Origin: a virus
Reading direction: 5' to 3' (one strand)
Length of the DNA: 64,000 nt
Virus record (IMG/VR): IMGVR_UViG_3300024265_000030
Span: 1 to 64,000 of that record
The stretch's first letter is position 1, and each line of letters opens with the position of its first letter. The notes under the pieces are model-generated. The model worked only from the letters and a program-made list of their open reading frames with translations, was not told where the DNA came from and made no database searches. Made by a program: the position numbers and the translations under genes. This document shows positions 1 to 7,971 of this stretch, piece by piece.

Positions 1-59
1 CTTTCCCACAGATAATAAAGGCTGTAAAAAAGGACGAGGATACGGTGTATGTCCAGTGA
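1..59 (+). CDS. 3' end of an upstream gene (partial)
   Basis: The window opens inside a reading frame that runs to a TGA at 57-59 and would encode a lysine/aspartate-rich tail ending in KDEDTVYVQ. It overlaps the next start by 11 bases, the usual arrangement here. A second frame is open to a TAA at 86-88, so the assignment is uncertain. No function can be read from 18 residues. Confidence 0.4.
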   Translation, partial: FPQIIKAVKKDEDTVYVQ

Positions 60-249
60 TGAGGAAGAAAAAGAGATTAAAAGATTAACAGAGGAAGCCC
101 GGCGGTATATTATTATGAGATATGTGGTAGACAGGAAACAAATTCCTGATGTATTTACTTGTGATAGCTGTGGGGAAGCACACATCTGTAGTAATGCTTT
201 TGATTTAGAAAATGTTAACGATCGGTGTATCGTAGAGGAGGGTAGGTGA
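49..249 (+). CDS. small acidic protein with CxxC and extra cysteines
   Basis: This encodes 66 residues. The N-terminal third is charged and helical (DEEEKEIKRLTEEARR). It is followed by TCDSCGEAHIC and a final cysteine near the C-terminus, which could make a small zinc site. The ATG lies inside the end of the upstream gene and the stop overlaps the GTG of the next gene, so the three are probably translationally coupled. I do not recognise the family. Confidence 0.6.
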   Translation: MSSDEEEKEIKRLTEEARRYIIMRYVVDRKQIPDVFTCDSCGEAHICSNAFDLENVNDRCIVEEGR

Positions 250-713
250 AAACACATAAACAAATAATTAAGCAAGCACGTGCTCTTAATGCAGAGGGTT
301 CTATATGTGGGATACCCTTTGAAAAATCGAGCGGCACTATATCCTCTTTGCCTACTAAAGGGCAGGTATGTCTTAATTGTAAGAAACAACAATCAGTATG
401 TACCTGTGCTAAGGAGGGTAAAGGCGCTAAATTTAGTGAGGGTAAGTTAAGATACGATTTATTACCGGATAGAGAAATACAAGAAATTGTGCAGGTATTA
501 ACAGATGGCGCTAAACGTTACGCACCTAATAACTGGAAACAAGTTTCTGATCCCATTAATGTATACTATGCTGCATTAGAACGACATATTAAAGCGTGGA
601 GGTTAGGTATATTAAAAGATTCTGATTCTGGTAGAACACATTTATCTCACGCAGGGTGCTGTTTACTATTTTTAATGTGGTTTAATAATGAAAATGAGCT
701 TAGTACTAAATAG
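246..713 (+). CDS. DUF5664-type (dATP/dGTP diphosphohydrolase N-terminal domain) protein
   Basis: This encodes 155 residues from a GTG that overlaps the previous stop (GTGA). Residues 1-58 are a variable region with CLNCKK and CTC, a possible zinc knuckle. From about residue 60 the pattern is that of DUF5664: GAKFSEGKLRYDLLP, then VLTDGAKRYAPNNW, then YYAALERHIKAWRLG, then THLSHAGCCLLFL. This family is annotated as dATP/dGTP diphosphohydrolase-like and is common in phages, where it is thought to trim purine dNTP pools. That activity is inferred from the family. It sits just before thyX, which fits a nucleotide-supply role. The cysteine-bearing N-terminal extension is unusual. Confidence 0.75.
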   Translation: MKTHKQIIKQARALNAEGSICGIPFEKSSGTISSLPTKGQVCLNCKKQQSVCTCAKEGKGAKFSEGKLRYDLLPDREIQEIVQVLTDGAKRYAPNNWKQVSDPINVYYAALERHIKAWRLGILKDSDSGRTHLSHAGCCLLFLMWFNNENELSTK

Positions 714-751
714 TATGGCTTTAATTAATTTGGATGATCTGGAGAAATAAT

Positions 752-889
752 ATGCCAAAAATAACAGAAGTAAATATAATGTTTCCTACTGAGTAAGATG
801 TACACAGAAAGAGACGCGTAGGGGTATCTGTGAAATTTTCCTGTAGGGATAAGTGGGAGTTAGCAAAATACATATTAGAAAAGGAATAA
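752..889 (+). pseudogene. small ORF interrupted by an in-frame TAA
   Basis: An ATG at 752 opens 14 codons (MPKITEVNIMFPTE). A TAA at 794-796 follows, and then the same frame continues for 30 protein-like codons (including VGVSVKFSC and WELAKYILEKE) to a TAA at 887-889, 2 bases before thyX. As one protein it would be 45 residues with a central nonsense codon. It may be a disrupted gene, a readthrough case or a sequencing error. The 12-codon ORF at 715-750 just upstream has no visible meaning. Confidence 0.45.
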
Positions 890-891
890 TC

Positions 892-3000
892 ATGAAAGTA
901 ATTGAACCTAGTTATGAAATTATTAAGTATGATGGAGGCAGTGAGGAACAAGTCTTAAAGCACCTGGAGGCTTGTGGGAGAACTTGTTATAAATCAGATC
1001 ATAAGATTAGACAAGGATCAGCAGAGACATTTGTTAAAGGGTTAATGAAAGCAGGCCATGAGGCAATGATAGAGCATGCTTCTATAGCTACGGGAATGAG
1101 TACTAAAAACTATGAGTTTTTGAGAGATTATAGGTTATTTAATGGTACAACAAAACATATGAGCGATCCTGATATTGGTAAAGATAATGTTTTATCATTT
1201 AAAAAGGATTGGTATGCAAAGACTGCTCTTAATTTTATGAACTTTTCTTATCACGATAATATAGGGTTTCTTGTTTCTGGTAATTTCAGAGCTTGGAGAA
1301 ATCTACTTCATGGGTTTAAACTAGCGCCTGATTTATTATCTACTTTTGTAAGGTTTTTTCCTGTTATGTTTTCTGATTTTGATATTCCAAAAGGAAACTC
1401 AGGTAACAGAGAAGTAGTTGGTATTATGTCTGGTCTGGATAAAATGCTCCCAGCAGTAAAGTTGCTGCATAAGTATGTCTCTGTTCGTTTTATATGTAAT
1501 CGGGGTTTTTGTTATAGTGAAGATACTAAAGTGTTAACCAATGAAGGGTGGAAGTTTTTTCCTGAGTTAAAAGGAAATGAGATGATTTTAACTAAAGACG
1601 ATAACAATAATATTGTAGAAGAACCTATAAAAGAAATTGTTATAGAGGATTGGAATACAGACTTACTCAGTTTTAAAAATACCGAGATGGATTTGCGTGT
1701 TACGCCTAACCATAATATGTGGGTTCTTGATGCTGAGAGTGGTGGTTATAACTATGAAAAAGGAAAGTTTATTAAAGCCAAGGATATGACCAATTCTAAG
1801 TACAAGATAGATAGGGGCGGTAATTGGAAAGGACAGATAGTGGATAGAATAAATCTACCGGATGAGATTGAGTTTGTATCTTCTTTTAATAAAAAGAAAT
1901 GTAAAGGATTTTCAGTCAGCCCAGAGCCTTTTTTGGAGTTATTAGGGTTATGGGTTACGGATGGTACAATATATCCACCGAAAAATGGGAGGGGAAGAAG
2001 GGTATCCATACGACAGACTAAGCCTATAGCACATAGAAGAATAATAGAATTACTTGATAAATTGAATTTTAAATACTCAACACATAAAAATGATATTAGG
2101 ATAAATTGTATTCCTTTATGGCGGTTTTTAATGGATGAGTTTATGCTACCTATTAGTGGGATAAAGTCTTATTTTTTAACCCTTCCGGTTTGGCTTAGAA
2201 ATTTAGATAGTAACTTACTACAATGTTTTATTAAAGGAGTATTATTAGGAGATGGGTTTGAGGATAAAAGCAGAAAATTAGTATATTCTTCTTCTCTAAC
2301 CTTTTGTGAAAACTTAGTCGAGTTAGCTTTAAAAACAGGTAGGTCTGCCTCCATAAGGGAATATCGCCCTAAAGGACATAAAAGATATTGGTCGGATGGA
2401 AGAATAAGCATATGCCAAGCAAGTTATGTTGTTAATATAGGAAAAGAACCTTATGGGGTTTTAACTAAACATTCCGAAGTAGCTAAGATAGGAGAACCAG
2501 AAGCTTATCTTGGTCTGGTATGTTGTGTAGAATTAGAGAAACATCATAGATTATATGTTATGAGAAATGGAAAGGCTTGTTGGTCAGGAAATACACATGA
2601 ATTGGTACGTATGAGGCCATGTAGTTTTGCACAAGAATCAACCAGATACGTAGATTATTCTGATGAAAGTGATCGTGGTAAAGGTGAGATGAAAGCAGTT
2701 AAACCAGAATGGTTTACTCAAGAAGACCGGTTAGAGACGTGGATGATTGCTATGGAGCAGGCAGAAATTAAATATCAAGAATTACGTAAGCTAGGGGCTA
2801 GTCCTGGTGAAGCAAGAGGTGTTTTGCCAATCGATGTCAAGACAGAAATTGTCATTACTACTAACTTGGCTGAGTGGTATCATATATTTAAATTGAGAAC
2901 AGCAAATGCCGCACACCAGTCTATGCGACAGTTAATGCGACCGGTATGTGAAGAGTTTAAAGATGATGAACCGGAAATCTTTGAAGATATAACCTGGTAA
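892..3000 (+). CDS. thyX: flavin-dependent thymidylate synthase ThyX containing an intein
   Basis: ThyX methylates dUMP to dTMP using FAD, NADPH and methylene-tetrahydrofolate. I chose the ATG at 892 (AAGGA a few bases upstream) over an upstream in-frame GTG. The precursor is 702 residues: N-extein 1-206, intein 207-567, C-extein 568-702, giving a mature enzyme of about 341 residues, longer than the usual 220-260. The C-extein begins THELVRMRPCSFAQESTRY, the ThyX signature region, but the normal RHR triplet reads RMR, so the central histidine is replaced. The intein interrupts the protein one residue before THELV, in the most conserved part. Together with the dCMP deaminase at 27.6 kb it could supply phage dTTP. 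Confidence 0.93.
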   Translation: MKVIEPSYEIIKYDGGSEEQVLKHLEACGRTCYKSDHKIRQGSAETFVKGLMKAGHEAMIEHASIATGMSTKNYEFLRDYRLFNGTTKHMSDPDIGKDNVLSFKKDWYAKTALNFMNFSYHDNIGFLVSGNFRAWRNLLHGFKLAPDLLSTFVRFFPVMFSDFDIPKGNSGNREVVGIMSGLDKMLPAVKLLHKYVSVRFICNRGFCYSEDTKVLTNEGWKFFPELKGNEMILTKDDNNNIVEEPIKEIVIEDWNTDLLSFKNTEMDLRVTPNHNMWVLDAESGGYNYEKGKFIKAKDMTNSKYKIDRGGNWKGQIVDRINLPDEIEFVSSFNKKKCKGFSVSPEPFLELLGLWVTDGTIYPPKNGRGRRVSIRQTKPIAHRRIIELLDKLNFKYSTHKNDIRINCIPLWRFLMDEFMLPISGIKSYFLTLPVWLRNLDSNLLQCFIKGVLLGDGFEDKSRKLVYSSSLTFCENLVELALKTGRSASIREYRPKGHKRYWSDGRISICQASYVVNIGKEPYGVLTKHSEVAKIGEPEAYLGLVCCVELEKHHRLYVMRNGKACWSGNTHELVRMRPCSFAQESTRYVDYSDESDRGKGEMKAVKPEWFTQEDRLETWMIAMEQAEIKYQELRKLGASPGEARGVLPIDVKTEIVITTNLAEWYHIFKLRTANAAHQSMRQLMRPVCEEFKDDEPEIFEDITW
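1510..2592 (+). mobile_element. intein with LAGLIDADG homing endonuclease inside thyX
   Basis: This is an in-frame insertion of 361 residues. Block A is CYSEDTKVLTNEGW, block B is LRVTPNHNMWV, and the end is HHRLYVMRNGKACWSGN followed by Thr as the +1 residue. The penultimate residue is Gly rather than the usual His. Two LAGLIDADG helices are visible, LLGLWVTDG (around nt 1940) and FIKGVLLGDG (around nt 2230), so both the splicing and homing parts look intact. Inteins in phage ThyX and other nucleotide genes are well known. Confidence 0.92.
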
Positions 3001-3015
3001 TGCAATATAGAAAAG

Positions 3016-3159
3016 TTGGTTCATTTTAAGTGCGGGTTTTGTGATAAGTGGTGGACAGTAGGAGACGCACCTTCGGATCCCGAGCGTAGAAGATTCTACT
3101 ACCGCCCTTGGCGAGGTAAGAAACAAAGATCAAAAAAGAAGGGGATTAACAATGGATAG
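3016..3159 (+). CDS. possible basic zinc microprotein (TTG start)
   Basis: A 47-codon frame starts with TTG and gives VHFKCGFCDKWW, then an arginine/lysine-rich tail (PWRGKKQRSKKK). It is in the same frame as thyX and directly follows its TAA, with no convincing ribosome site. It overlaps the next gene by 8 bases. The CxxC motif and dense packing favour a real gene; the start codon is uncertain. Confidence 0.35.
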   Translation: MVHFKCGFCDKWWTVGDAPSDPERRRFYYRPWRGKKQRSKKKGINNG

Positions 3160-3427
3160 AATTTTGGATTTAGTTATTAGGCTGATTGAATACCTTAAGG
3201 GCTTTTATCTGTATGACATTGGAATGTTTAAGTATCTACTGACCCACTGGTGGAATTACGTTGCACTGTGTATCCCGGTGTTAGCTTACCTGTGCTTCTT
3301 CGTTATAAAGTGGGTAGTATTGTTTTTCCCTATTCTATTACCGTTTGGGAGAATAATATATGCTCTTCAGCGGAGTGTATCGAATGTAATTAGTAATAAA
3401 ATAACTAATAAGTTCGATAAGAAATAA
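3152..3427 (+). CDS. small membrane protein
   Basis: This encodes 91 residues. A long hydrophobic stretch at about residues 34-64 (VALCIPVLAYLCFFVI, then VVLFFPILL) forms one or two membrane helices. A basic C-terminus follows. The start is preceded by AAGGGGATT. No family is recognised. It is the only obvious membrane protein in this stretch and directly abuts the next gene. Confidence 0.6.
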   Translation: MDRILDLVIRLIEYLKGFYLYDIGMFKYLLTHWWNYVALCIPVLAYLCFFVIKWVVLFFPILLPFGRIIYALQRSVSNVISNKITNKFDKK

Positions 3428-3661
3428 ATGGTAATAACAAAAGACCGGGTAACACTGGTTGGACAGAAGTTTGACATCAAGGCTAAAAACGGGAAGTATG
3501 TAACCTGGGAAGTATTTGATGAGGATCTTAACCCTGTTTTACCTTCTGTGTACCTCATGAATACTAAAGCTAAGCAGAAGGGGTGCATACAGTTGAACCC
3601 ATTAAAGCTGTTAGAGGCAACTAACAAGATGGATACAGTTATGCCACATATCGGAGATTGA
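3428..3661 (+). CDS. hypothetical protein
   Basis: This encodes 77 residues, probably mostly beta strand (VTLVGQKFDIKAKNGKYVTWEV). The ATG follows the previous TAA with no gap, and the stop overlaps the TTG of the next gene. No motif is recognised. Confidence 0.55.
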   Translation: MVITKDRVTLVGQKFDIKAKNGKYVTWEVFDEDLNPVLPSVYLMNTKAKQKGCIQLNPLKLLEATNKMDTVMPHIGD

Positions 3662-3897
3662 ACTTGAAAACAGAATACGAATATATTTATTTTGAACTTA
3701 AAGAAAAGAAACCTAAAACAACTATTTGGTCCTGTCTAAACCGGAAGAGTGGAGATTTGTTAGGCGAGATAAAGTGGTACCCTGCCTGGAGACAGTATTG
3801 TTTTTTACCGTGTCAGGCTACGGTATTTAGTCATGGTTGCTTAAAGGACATTAACAGCTTTATTGAGCAACTACATGAGGAGAGGAAACGTGCATAA
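3658..3897 (+). CDS. conserved small protein (GEIKWYPAWRQYCFLP pattern)
   Basis: This encodes 79 residues from a TTG. The block SGDLLGEIKWYPAWRQYCFL followed by TVFSHGCLKDINSFIE is a pattern I know from many phage and bacterial small proteins of unknown function. Conserved tryptophans and cysteines suggest a compact beta fold. It sits in a coupled run of small genes. Confidence 0.6.
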   Translation: MNLKTEYEYIYFELKEKKPKTTIWSCLNRKSGDLLGEIKWYPAWRQYCFLPCQATVFSHGCLKDINSFIEQLHEERKRA

Positions 3898-4144
3898 ATT
3901 TTTAAAGTCTGTGGTAGCTGCTGCTACAGTCACGGCTAGTAAGGAAGGACAGAGGAAAATTGAAATTAATGTAAAAGTACCAAAAGTAGTTAAGGCGTAT
4001 GTTGATCTACTATTAAAAGCAAATGAGACATTAATGAAAATTAAAGCAGAGCTAGGTGTGGTAAATCCAGTTTATGAACTTATGCGTTTATTACAAAAAG
4101 AAAATGAGCAACTACAACAGAAGTTTTTAAAATTGGAGAAATAA
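3890..4144 (+). CDS. small coiled-coil protein
   Basis: This encodes 84 residues from the GTG at 3890, preceded by AGGAGAGG; this is better than the upstream in-frame TTG. Residues 50-84 (ELMRLLQKENEQLQQKFLKLEK) form a leucine-heptad coiled coil, so it probably oligomerises. It overlaps the upstream stop. No family is recognised. Confidence 0.55.
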   Translation: MHKFLKSVVAAATVTASKEGQRKIEINVKVPKVVKAYVDLLLKANETLMKIKAELGVVNPVYELMRLLQKENEQLQQKFLKLEK

Positions 4145-4158
4145 CAAAGGAGATGGAG

Positions 4159-4422
4159 ATGACAAATCAAGAATATATTGGAAATATATCTTACATATTA
4201 GCAGAGACAAATACCTATATGGATACTAATATATTAATTGATCTGCTAAATACTAATGGTTTCGAGCAGCAGCGGGGCGGTCCTTATATTAAAGGAGGCC
4301 GTGGTATATTTAAACTATTATCAAGCACATATGCTCATTTTGAGGGAAATAGTTTTACACAGAACAATATAGCGACACGTTTCGTTGAAGTAGGGACGCG
4401 AGAGCCAGCTTGGGTTGAATAG
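4159..4422 (+). CDS. hypothetical protein
   Basis: This encodes 87 residues. The ATG at 4159 is six bases after AAAGGAG; an ATG at 4153 touches that site and is less likely. The N-terminal half looks like a helical pair (ILIDLLNTNGFEQQRGG), and the middle is glycine-rich. No recognised motif. Confidence 0.55.
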   Translation: MTNQEYIGNISYILAETNTYMDTNILIDLLNTNGFEQQRGGPYIKGGRGIFKLLSSTYAHFEGNSFTQNNIATRFVEVGTREPAWVE

Positions 4423-4431
4423 GGGAAAAGA

Positions 4432-4710
4432 TTGACAGAAAAAACATTAAAAGCATTAAAGATACTACAGGATAATCCAAACATAGCAGCAAGAAGATTT
4501 GCTAAATTAATGTGGCCGGATAGTATTATGCATCGTAGAGTTTCAAATACAGGAAACGGCGCTACTACAGGTAAAGCAGGATGGTTATGTGGCGGTAGCT
4601 ATTTAGCAAAACTTTGTAATAAAGAGCTTGTGTACAGATACCTTACTAGTAACGGGTATACTTGGACGTTTTCTCTTTCGCGTAAAGGAGTGGAGGTATT
4701 GAATGGGTAG
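4432..4710 (+). CDS. winged-helix-like DNA-binding protein
   Basis: This encodes 92 residues from a TTG after AGGGGAAAAGA. The layout suggests a winged helix-turn-helix: helix TLKALKILQDNPNIAARRFAKLMW, a variable loop, then SYLAKLCNKELVYRY and a wing ending FSLSRKGVEVLNG. Similar small proteins are frequent in phages. Target and effect are unknown. It overlaps the next gene by 8 bases. Confidence 0.55.
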   Translation: MTEKTLKALKILQDNPNIAARRFAKLMWPDSIMHRRVSNTGNGATTGKAGWLCGGSYLAKLCNKELVYRYLTSNGYTWTFSLSRKGVEVLNG

Positions 4711-5443
4711 AATAATCAAAGTCCCAATACGTAGAGGAGAGCTTGCTTTCTCTTATAACGTAAGTGTAGACTCAACCGGTATGTTCACTACGACTATACC
4801 TAATGAAATAGCCAAACAAATACAAGATGCAGGTATCAGGCTTGATTGTAATAAGCTCAGTAATCCGGGGCACTTTACATCTGATACACTAAAAGGAGTA
4901 CAGGCTAAGGTTAGGGCTATTGTAGATGAGTTTTCAAGTAGAGAACTTATAGAAGAGAAAACGGTTCTTCAATATAAGATAAAAACCCGATGTACTTATT
5001 GTAAAAATCCTAAAGGAGGGTTTGTACCGAATGGTTCTCCTGAGTGGGTGGGGTCAGATGATTTTAAGTGGTATAGCGGTACTGAAGATTTACACTCAAG
5101 TAACCGACAACCATTTGGATTGGATTTATATGTTGCTCCTAGGATAAAAAGGGTATATAAGTATCTCAGCGGTAGAGAAGTAGTAGAATACGATCGAATA
5201 GAAGACCAAGATGTTGACCCTAAAACTAATCTCTATTGGTTATTAGGTATACACACTATGACTACTGACCATTGGGACGAGTTAGATGAGATTGAATATA
5301 CAGAACAAAGGGCGTTGTTTTTTGTTGATTTTATAAAATATATCTGTAGTATAAATGAGAAATTAATAGATTTAGTAAAACCAGAAAATCTGATTAAAGC
5401 ACTTGATAACCCTACTAAAGCATTACCTTTTGAGGAGAAATGA
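4703..5443 (+). CDS. hypothetical phage protein with CxxC
   Basis: This encodes 246 residues. The N-terminal part is beta-rich (FSYNVSVDSTGMFTTTIPNE), with a CTYCKN pair at about residue 97 and a long acidic helical C-terminus. It immediately precedes the nuclease-like gene at 5444 with no spacing, so the two are likely co-expressed. I do not recognise the family. Confidence 0.6.
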   Translation: MGRIIKVPIRRGELAFSYNVSVDSTGMFTTTIPNEIAKQIQDAGIRLDCNKLSNPGHFTSDTLKGVQAKVRAIVDEFSSRELIEEKTVLQYKIKTRCTYCKNPKGGFVPNGSPEWVGSDDFKWYSGTEDLHSSNRQPFGLDLYVAPRIKRVYKYLSGREVVEYDRIEDQDVDPKTNLYWLLGIHTMTTDHWDELDEIEYTEQRALFFVDFIKYICSINEKLIDLVKPENLIKALDNPTKALPFEEK

Positions 5444-6205
5444 GTGAAATTAGAGGCAGTTAATTCTATGCATGTCATGACAGCACTGATGTGCTACTTT
5501 AGATATAAAAGAAATGCATTAGTAGCTAGTGAGGTAGATCTTTATTCTTATGGTAAAAGTGATATTGTAGCTGATACTGGTAAAGTCACTTATGATGTTG
5601 AAATTAAGACGACAATTAACGATCTTAAACGTGACTTTAAAAAGTATAAACATAGTATGTTAGACTATGCTGCAGGTAAGTCTAGCTACTGGGTGCCGAA
5701 TTATTTTTATTTCTGCTTACCTGTTCTGTTAATAGATAAAGCAAAAGTAATTATAAACGAGCAGGGAAATAAATTCGGTATACTTTCTTATGATTATGAA
5801 AATTCTAGATTTTATATACCAGAGAAGTTTATTAAATCAGTACAGATAGGTAAAAAGATACATAATAGGTATGATACCGGAATTAGAAAGAAAATAGTAA
5901 AGAGGTTATCGTCTGAGTTATGTATTATATATCAAGATAAGTATGATATACGGAAGGAGGAAAAAATGTTCCTAGGATTCAATGCAGATAAAATTACGCT
6001 GGATAACTTTGAAGGTGTATTTAAGTGTAGGAAGAAACCGATAGTTATACATGCTTTACAGATTAACTTTCCTGAAGGATTCATAGTGACCACCCCTTCA
6101 GGAAAAGTAAAAGGAGAACCGGGTGACTATCTTATGTTTGGGCCTTCAGGAGAAAAGTATCCCTGTAAGAAGGATATATTTGAAAAAACATACACTAAGG
6201 TATAG
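5444..6205 (+). CDS. MmcB/PD-(D/E)XK-like nuclease fused to a PGDYG domain
   Basis: This encodes 253 residues from a GTG. Residues 1-70 resemble the MmcB/YraN-like restriction fold: SEVDLYSYGKSDIVA gives an acidic residue and YDVEIKTTINDLKRDFKKY gives the E-x-K pair. The last 60 residues (FKCRKKPIVIHALQI ... EPGDYLMFG ... YPCKKDIFEKTY) match the PGDYG-type phage domain of unknown function. These are normally separate proteins. A perfect internal ribosome site (AAGGAGG at 5954-5960, ATG at 5966, same frame) suggests that the C-terminal domain can also be made alone. The nuclease assignment is moderate and the PGDYG assignment is good. Confidence 0.65.
   Translation: MKLEAVNSMHVMTALMCYFRYKRNALVASEVDLYSYGKSDIVADTGKVTYDVEIKTTINDLKRDFKKYKHSMLDYAAGKSSYWVPNYFYFCLPVLLIDKAKVIINEQGNKFGILSYDYENSRFYIPEKFIKSVQIGKKIHNRYDTGIRKKIVKRLSSELCIIYQDKYDIRKEEKMFLGFNADKITLDNFEGVFKCRKKPIVIHALQINFPEGFIVTTPSGKVKGEPGDYLMFGPSGEKYPCKKDIFEKTYTKV
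5954..5968 (+). promoter_or_regulatory. internal ribosome binding site and in-frame ATG
   Basis: AAGGAGG is followed by five A and an ATG in the frame of the larger gene. It would make a roughly 79-residue PGDYG protein. It may be a relic of two genes fused by loss of a stop, or a true dual-start gene. Confidence 0.6.
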
Positions 6206-6223
6206 GTTAGGGAGAGATAAATA

Positions 6224-6550
6224 ATGGATGATAATTTAAAGAAAGGTATTATACTTGCTTCTATTCAGAAAATGTTCGGTGATAATACTTTTAATATTTG
6301 TACAATAGATAACTGCTCGGCTTTAAGTAAGCCTAAAAGAAAGCCTGCACAGTATGTAGAACTTAATGCGCTTCATTGTGTTAACTGGAAGGATATGACT
6401 CCTACTGTATATGCTTTTATCGTAGAGGCTGTTGAGGATATATTTCAGATAAAAGTATTTAAGGAAAAACCGACAGAAAGAAGAAAACATACAATACAGA
6501 TGAGGATATATAAAAAGCTAAAAGAGCTTAGAGTAAAAAGACATGTGTAG
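6224..6550 (+). CDS. hypothetical basic protein
   Basis: This encodes 108 residues with a GGGAGAG ribosome site. The C-terminus is strongly basic (RRKHTIQMRIYKKLKELRVKRHV), suggesting nucleic-acid contact. No family is recognised. The stop overlaps the next ATG. Confidence 0.55.
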   Translation: MDDNLKKGIILASIQKMFGDNTFNICTIDNCSALSKPKRKPAQYVELNALHCVNWKDMTPTVYAFIVEAVEDIFQIKVFKEKPTERRKHTIQMRIYKKLKELRVKRHV

Positions 6551-6731
6551 TTATTGTAAGTGGGAAAAAGTTCGGGATAAGTGTAAGGTTATGCTTGACG
6601 ATCCTGATTTCTCTTTTGCTTATAGCTCGCTTGAAGGTATACAAGAGTGGGTTGAGCTTAACGAGCATGTAACAGAGAGTCAAGAAGATGCTGTTGAAAA
6701 TATAGCTAATAGTGTATACGGGAGGATGTGA
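6543..6731 (+). CDS. small CxxC protein
   Basis: This encodes 62 residues beginning MCSYCKWEKVRDKCK, a three-cysteine cluster, followed by an acidic helical tail. The ATG overlaps the previous stop by 8 bases. No function is assigned. Confidence 0.55.
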   Translation: MCSYCKWEKVRDKCKVMLDDPDFSFAYSSLEGIQEWVELNEHVTESQEDAVENIANSVYGRM

Positions 6732-7030
6732 TGGTTGAAATAGACTATAGAATTGAAGTTATTAAGGAATCTACTACAGGCGATACTTACATATTAGTGA
6801 CTGCTGGCTTAAAATATGATAGGTATTATCTTAGTAAGTATGGAAAGTACAAAACATTAAATGACAATAAGCAGACTGATTATAGTGATTTAATTAAAGT
6901 ATCCCCTGCTGTCCTGCAGAGTCTTGCTAATGCATTATGTGGTTTCGGTTATATTAAAGCTAGTGGCGCTACTCTTGCAGCAAAAGATGAGCATATAAAT
7001 GATTTAAGAAGCATGTCTGACAGACTATAG
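6731..7030 (+). CDS. hypothetical protein
   Basis: This encodes 99 residues from the ATG at 6731 (GGAGG five bases upstream, TGATG junction); a GTG one codon earlier is possible. Alternating charged and hydrophobic residues suggest a beta-rich N-terminus followed by helices (AVLQSLANALCGFGY). No recognised motif. Confidence 0.55.
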   Translation: MVEIDYRIEVIKESTTGDTYILVTAGLKYDRYYLSKYGKYKTLNDNKQTDYSDLIKVSPAVLQSLANALCGFGYIKASGATLAAKDEHINDLRSMSDRL

Positions 7031-7100
7031 GCAAATCGTGTAGGCTCTGATAGACTCATTGACTTTATAGATAAACTGATAGAAATAAAGGAGGAGGATA

Positions 7101-7253
7101 ATGAAAAAGCTAAATAGATGTTCAGGTTGTGGCCGCCAGCATAAAAAGAGTCATGAGAAACGAGTGCGAAAAAATAATAAGTACGCAGAGGGGTGTGTAA
7201 CTTATGAGCAGCAAAGAAATAAAATACTAAAAGAGAGGGTAGGTAGTGGGTAA
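7101..7253 (+). CDS. zinc-binding microprotein
   Basis: This encodes 50 residues after GGAGGA: CSGCGRQHKKSH, a later cysteine (EGC), and a basic tail. It overlaps the GTG of the methyltransferase by 8 bases. It may be a zinc-ribbon accessory protein, but the function is unknown. The preceding 70 bases hold no gene. Confidence 0.55.
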   Translation: MKKLNRCSGCGRQHKKSHEKRVRKNNKYAEGCVTYEQQRNKILKERVGSG

Positions 7254-7971
7254 AAAGACATCATATGTCATCAACATTTCTAAAAATAATTACTATAACA
7301 AACCAAAAGAGAATTGTATTGAAACCCCTTTGTCTTTAGCTGATTTTATATTTAATATGTTTGATGATACAGTTATGTTAAGAAATGAGTCCAGCTCTGA
7401 TACTCTGCGCGTATGGGATATTGGCTGTGGTAAAGGTAATTTAAGCAGGCCATTTAAGAAAGCAGGGTATAGATGTACCGGTATAGATATAAATTACTGG
7501 TATAAGGAATTTTATCCGGGTAAGTTTATCCCCTGTGATTTTATTGCTCAGTCTACTGAACTTTTACAAAAGTTCAGTAGCAAGTACACGGATCATCTTA
7601 TTCTTTGTAACCCACCTTTTAACTACAGGGATGGTTCTACTCCGGAGGAAGTGTTAACTTACTGGAAGGGACAGGGTTTTGAAAAAGAACCCCTATACCC
7701 CCATGTATTTTTACATAAAATATTTGAAGTATTCGGGACTAGGGCTAAAGTTGTACTGTTTGTACCGATGGGATTTTTAAGGAATCAAAGGATACTAAAA
7801 AAAGGTAACTTTTCTGAACGATATCAGTGGTTAGTAGACACTGAAGAGCAAATAACCAGTATCCTTACTGTACCTATGAATATGTTTGAAGGTGTTCTTG
7901 TTCATAGCGATATTTTGTTTTGGAATATACAAGGTATGCGGCCCCACTACATGTACGAGCAAGCAGAATGA
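7246..7971 (+). CDS. SAM-dependent methyltransferase with NPPF motif
   Basis: This encodes 241 residues from a GTG. The class I Rossmann motif is VWDIGCGKGNLSRPF (SAM-binding loop), followed by GYRCTGIDIN and the catalytic ILCNPPFNYRDG. An NPPF (N/D-P-P-Y/F) tetrad is typical of N6-adenine or glutamine amino methyltransferases, so a DNA or RNA adenine is a reasonable but unproven target. The stop overlaps the ATG of the radical-SAM gene (ATGA), so the two are coupled and may act in one modification pathway. Confidence 0.8.
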   Translation: MGKKTSYVINISKNNYYNKPKENCIETPLSLADFIFNMFDDTVMLRNESSSDTLRVWDIGCGKGNLSRPFKKAGYRCTGIDINYWYKEFYPGKFIPCDFIAQSTELLQKFSSKYTDHLILCNPPFNYRDGSTPEEVLTYWKGQGFEKEPLYPHVFLHKIFEVFGTRAKVVLFVPMGFLRNQRILKKGNFSERYQWLVDTEEQITSILTVPMNMFEGVLVHSDILFWNIQGMRPHYMYEQAE

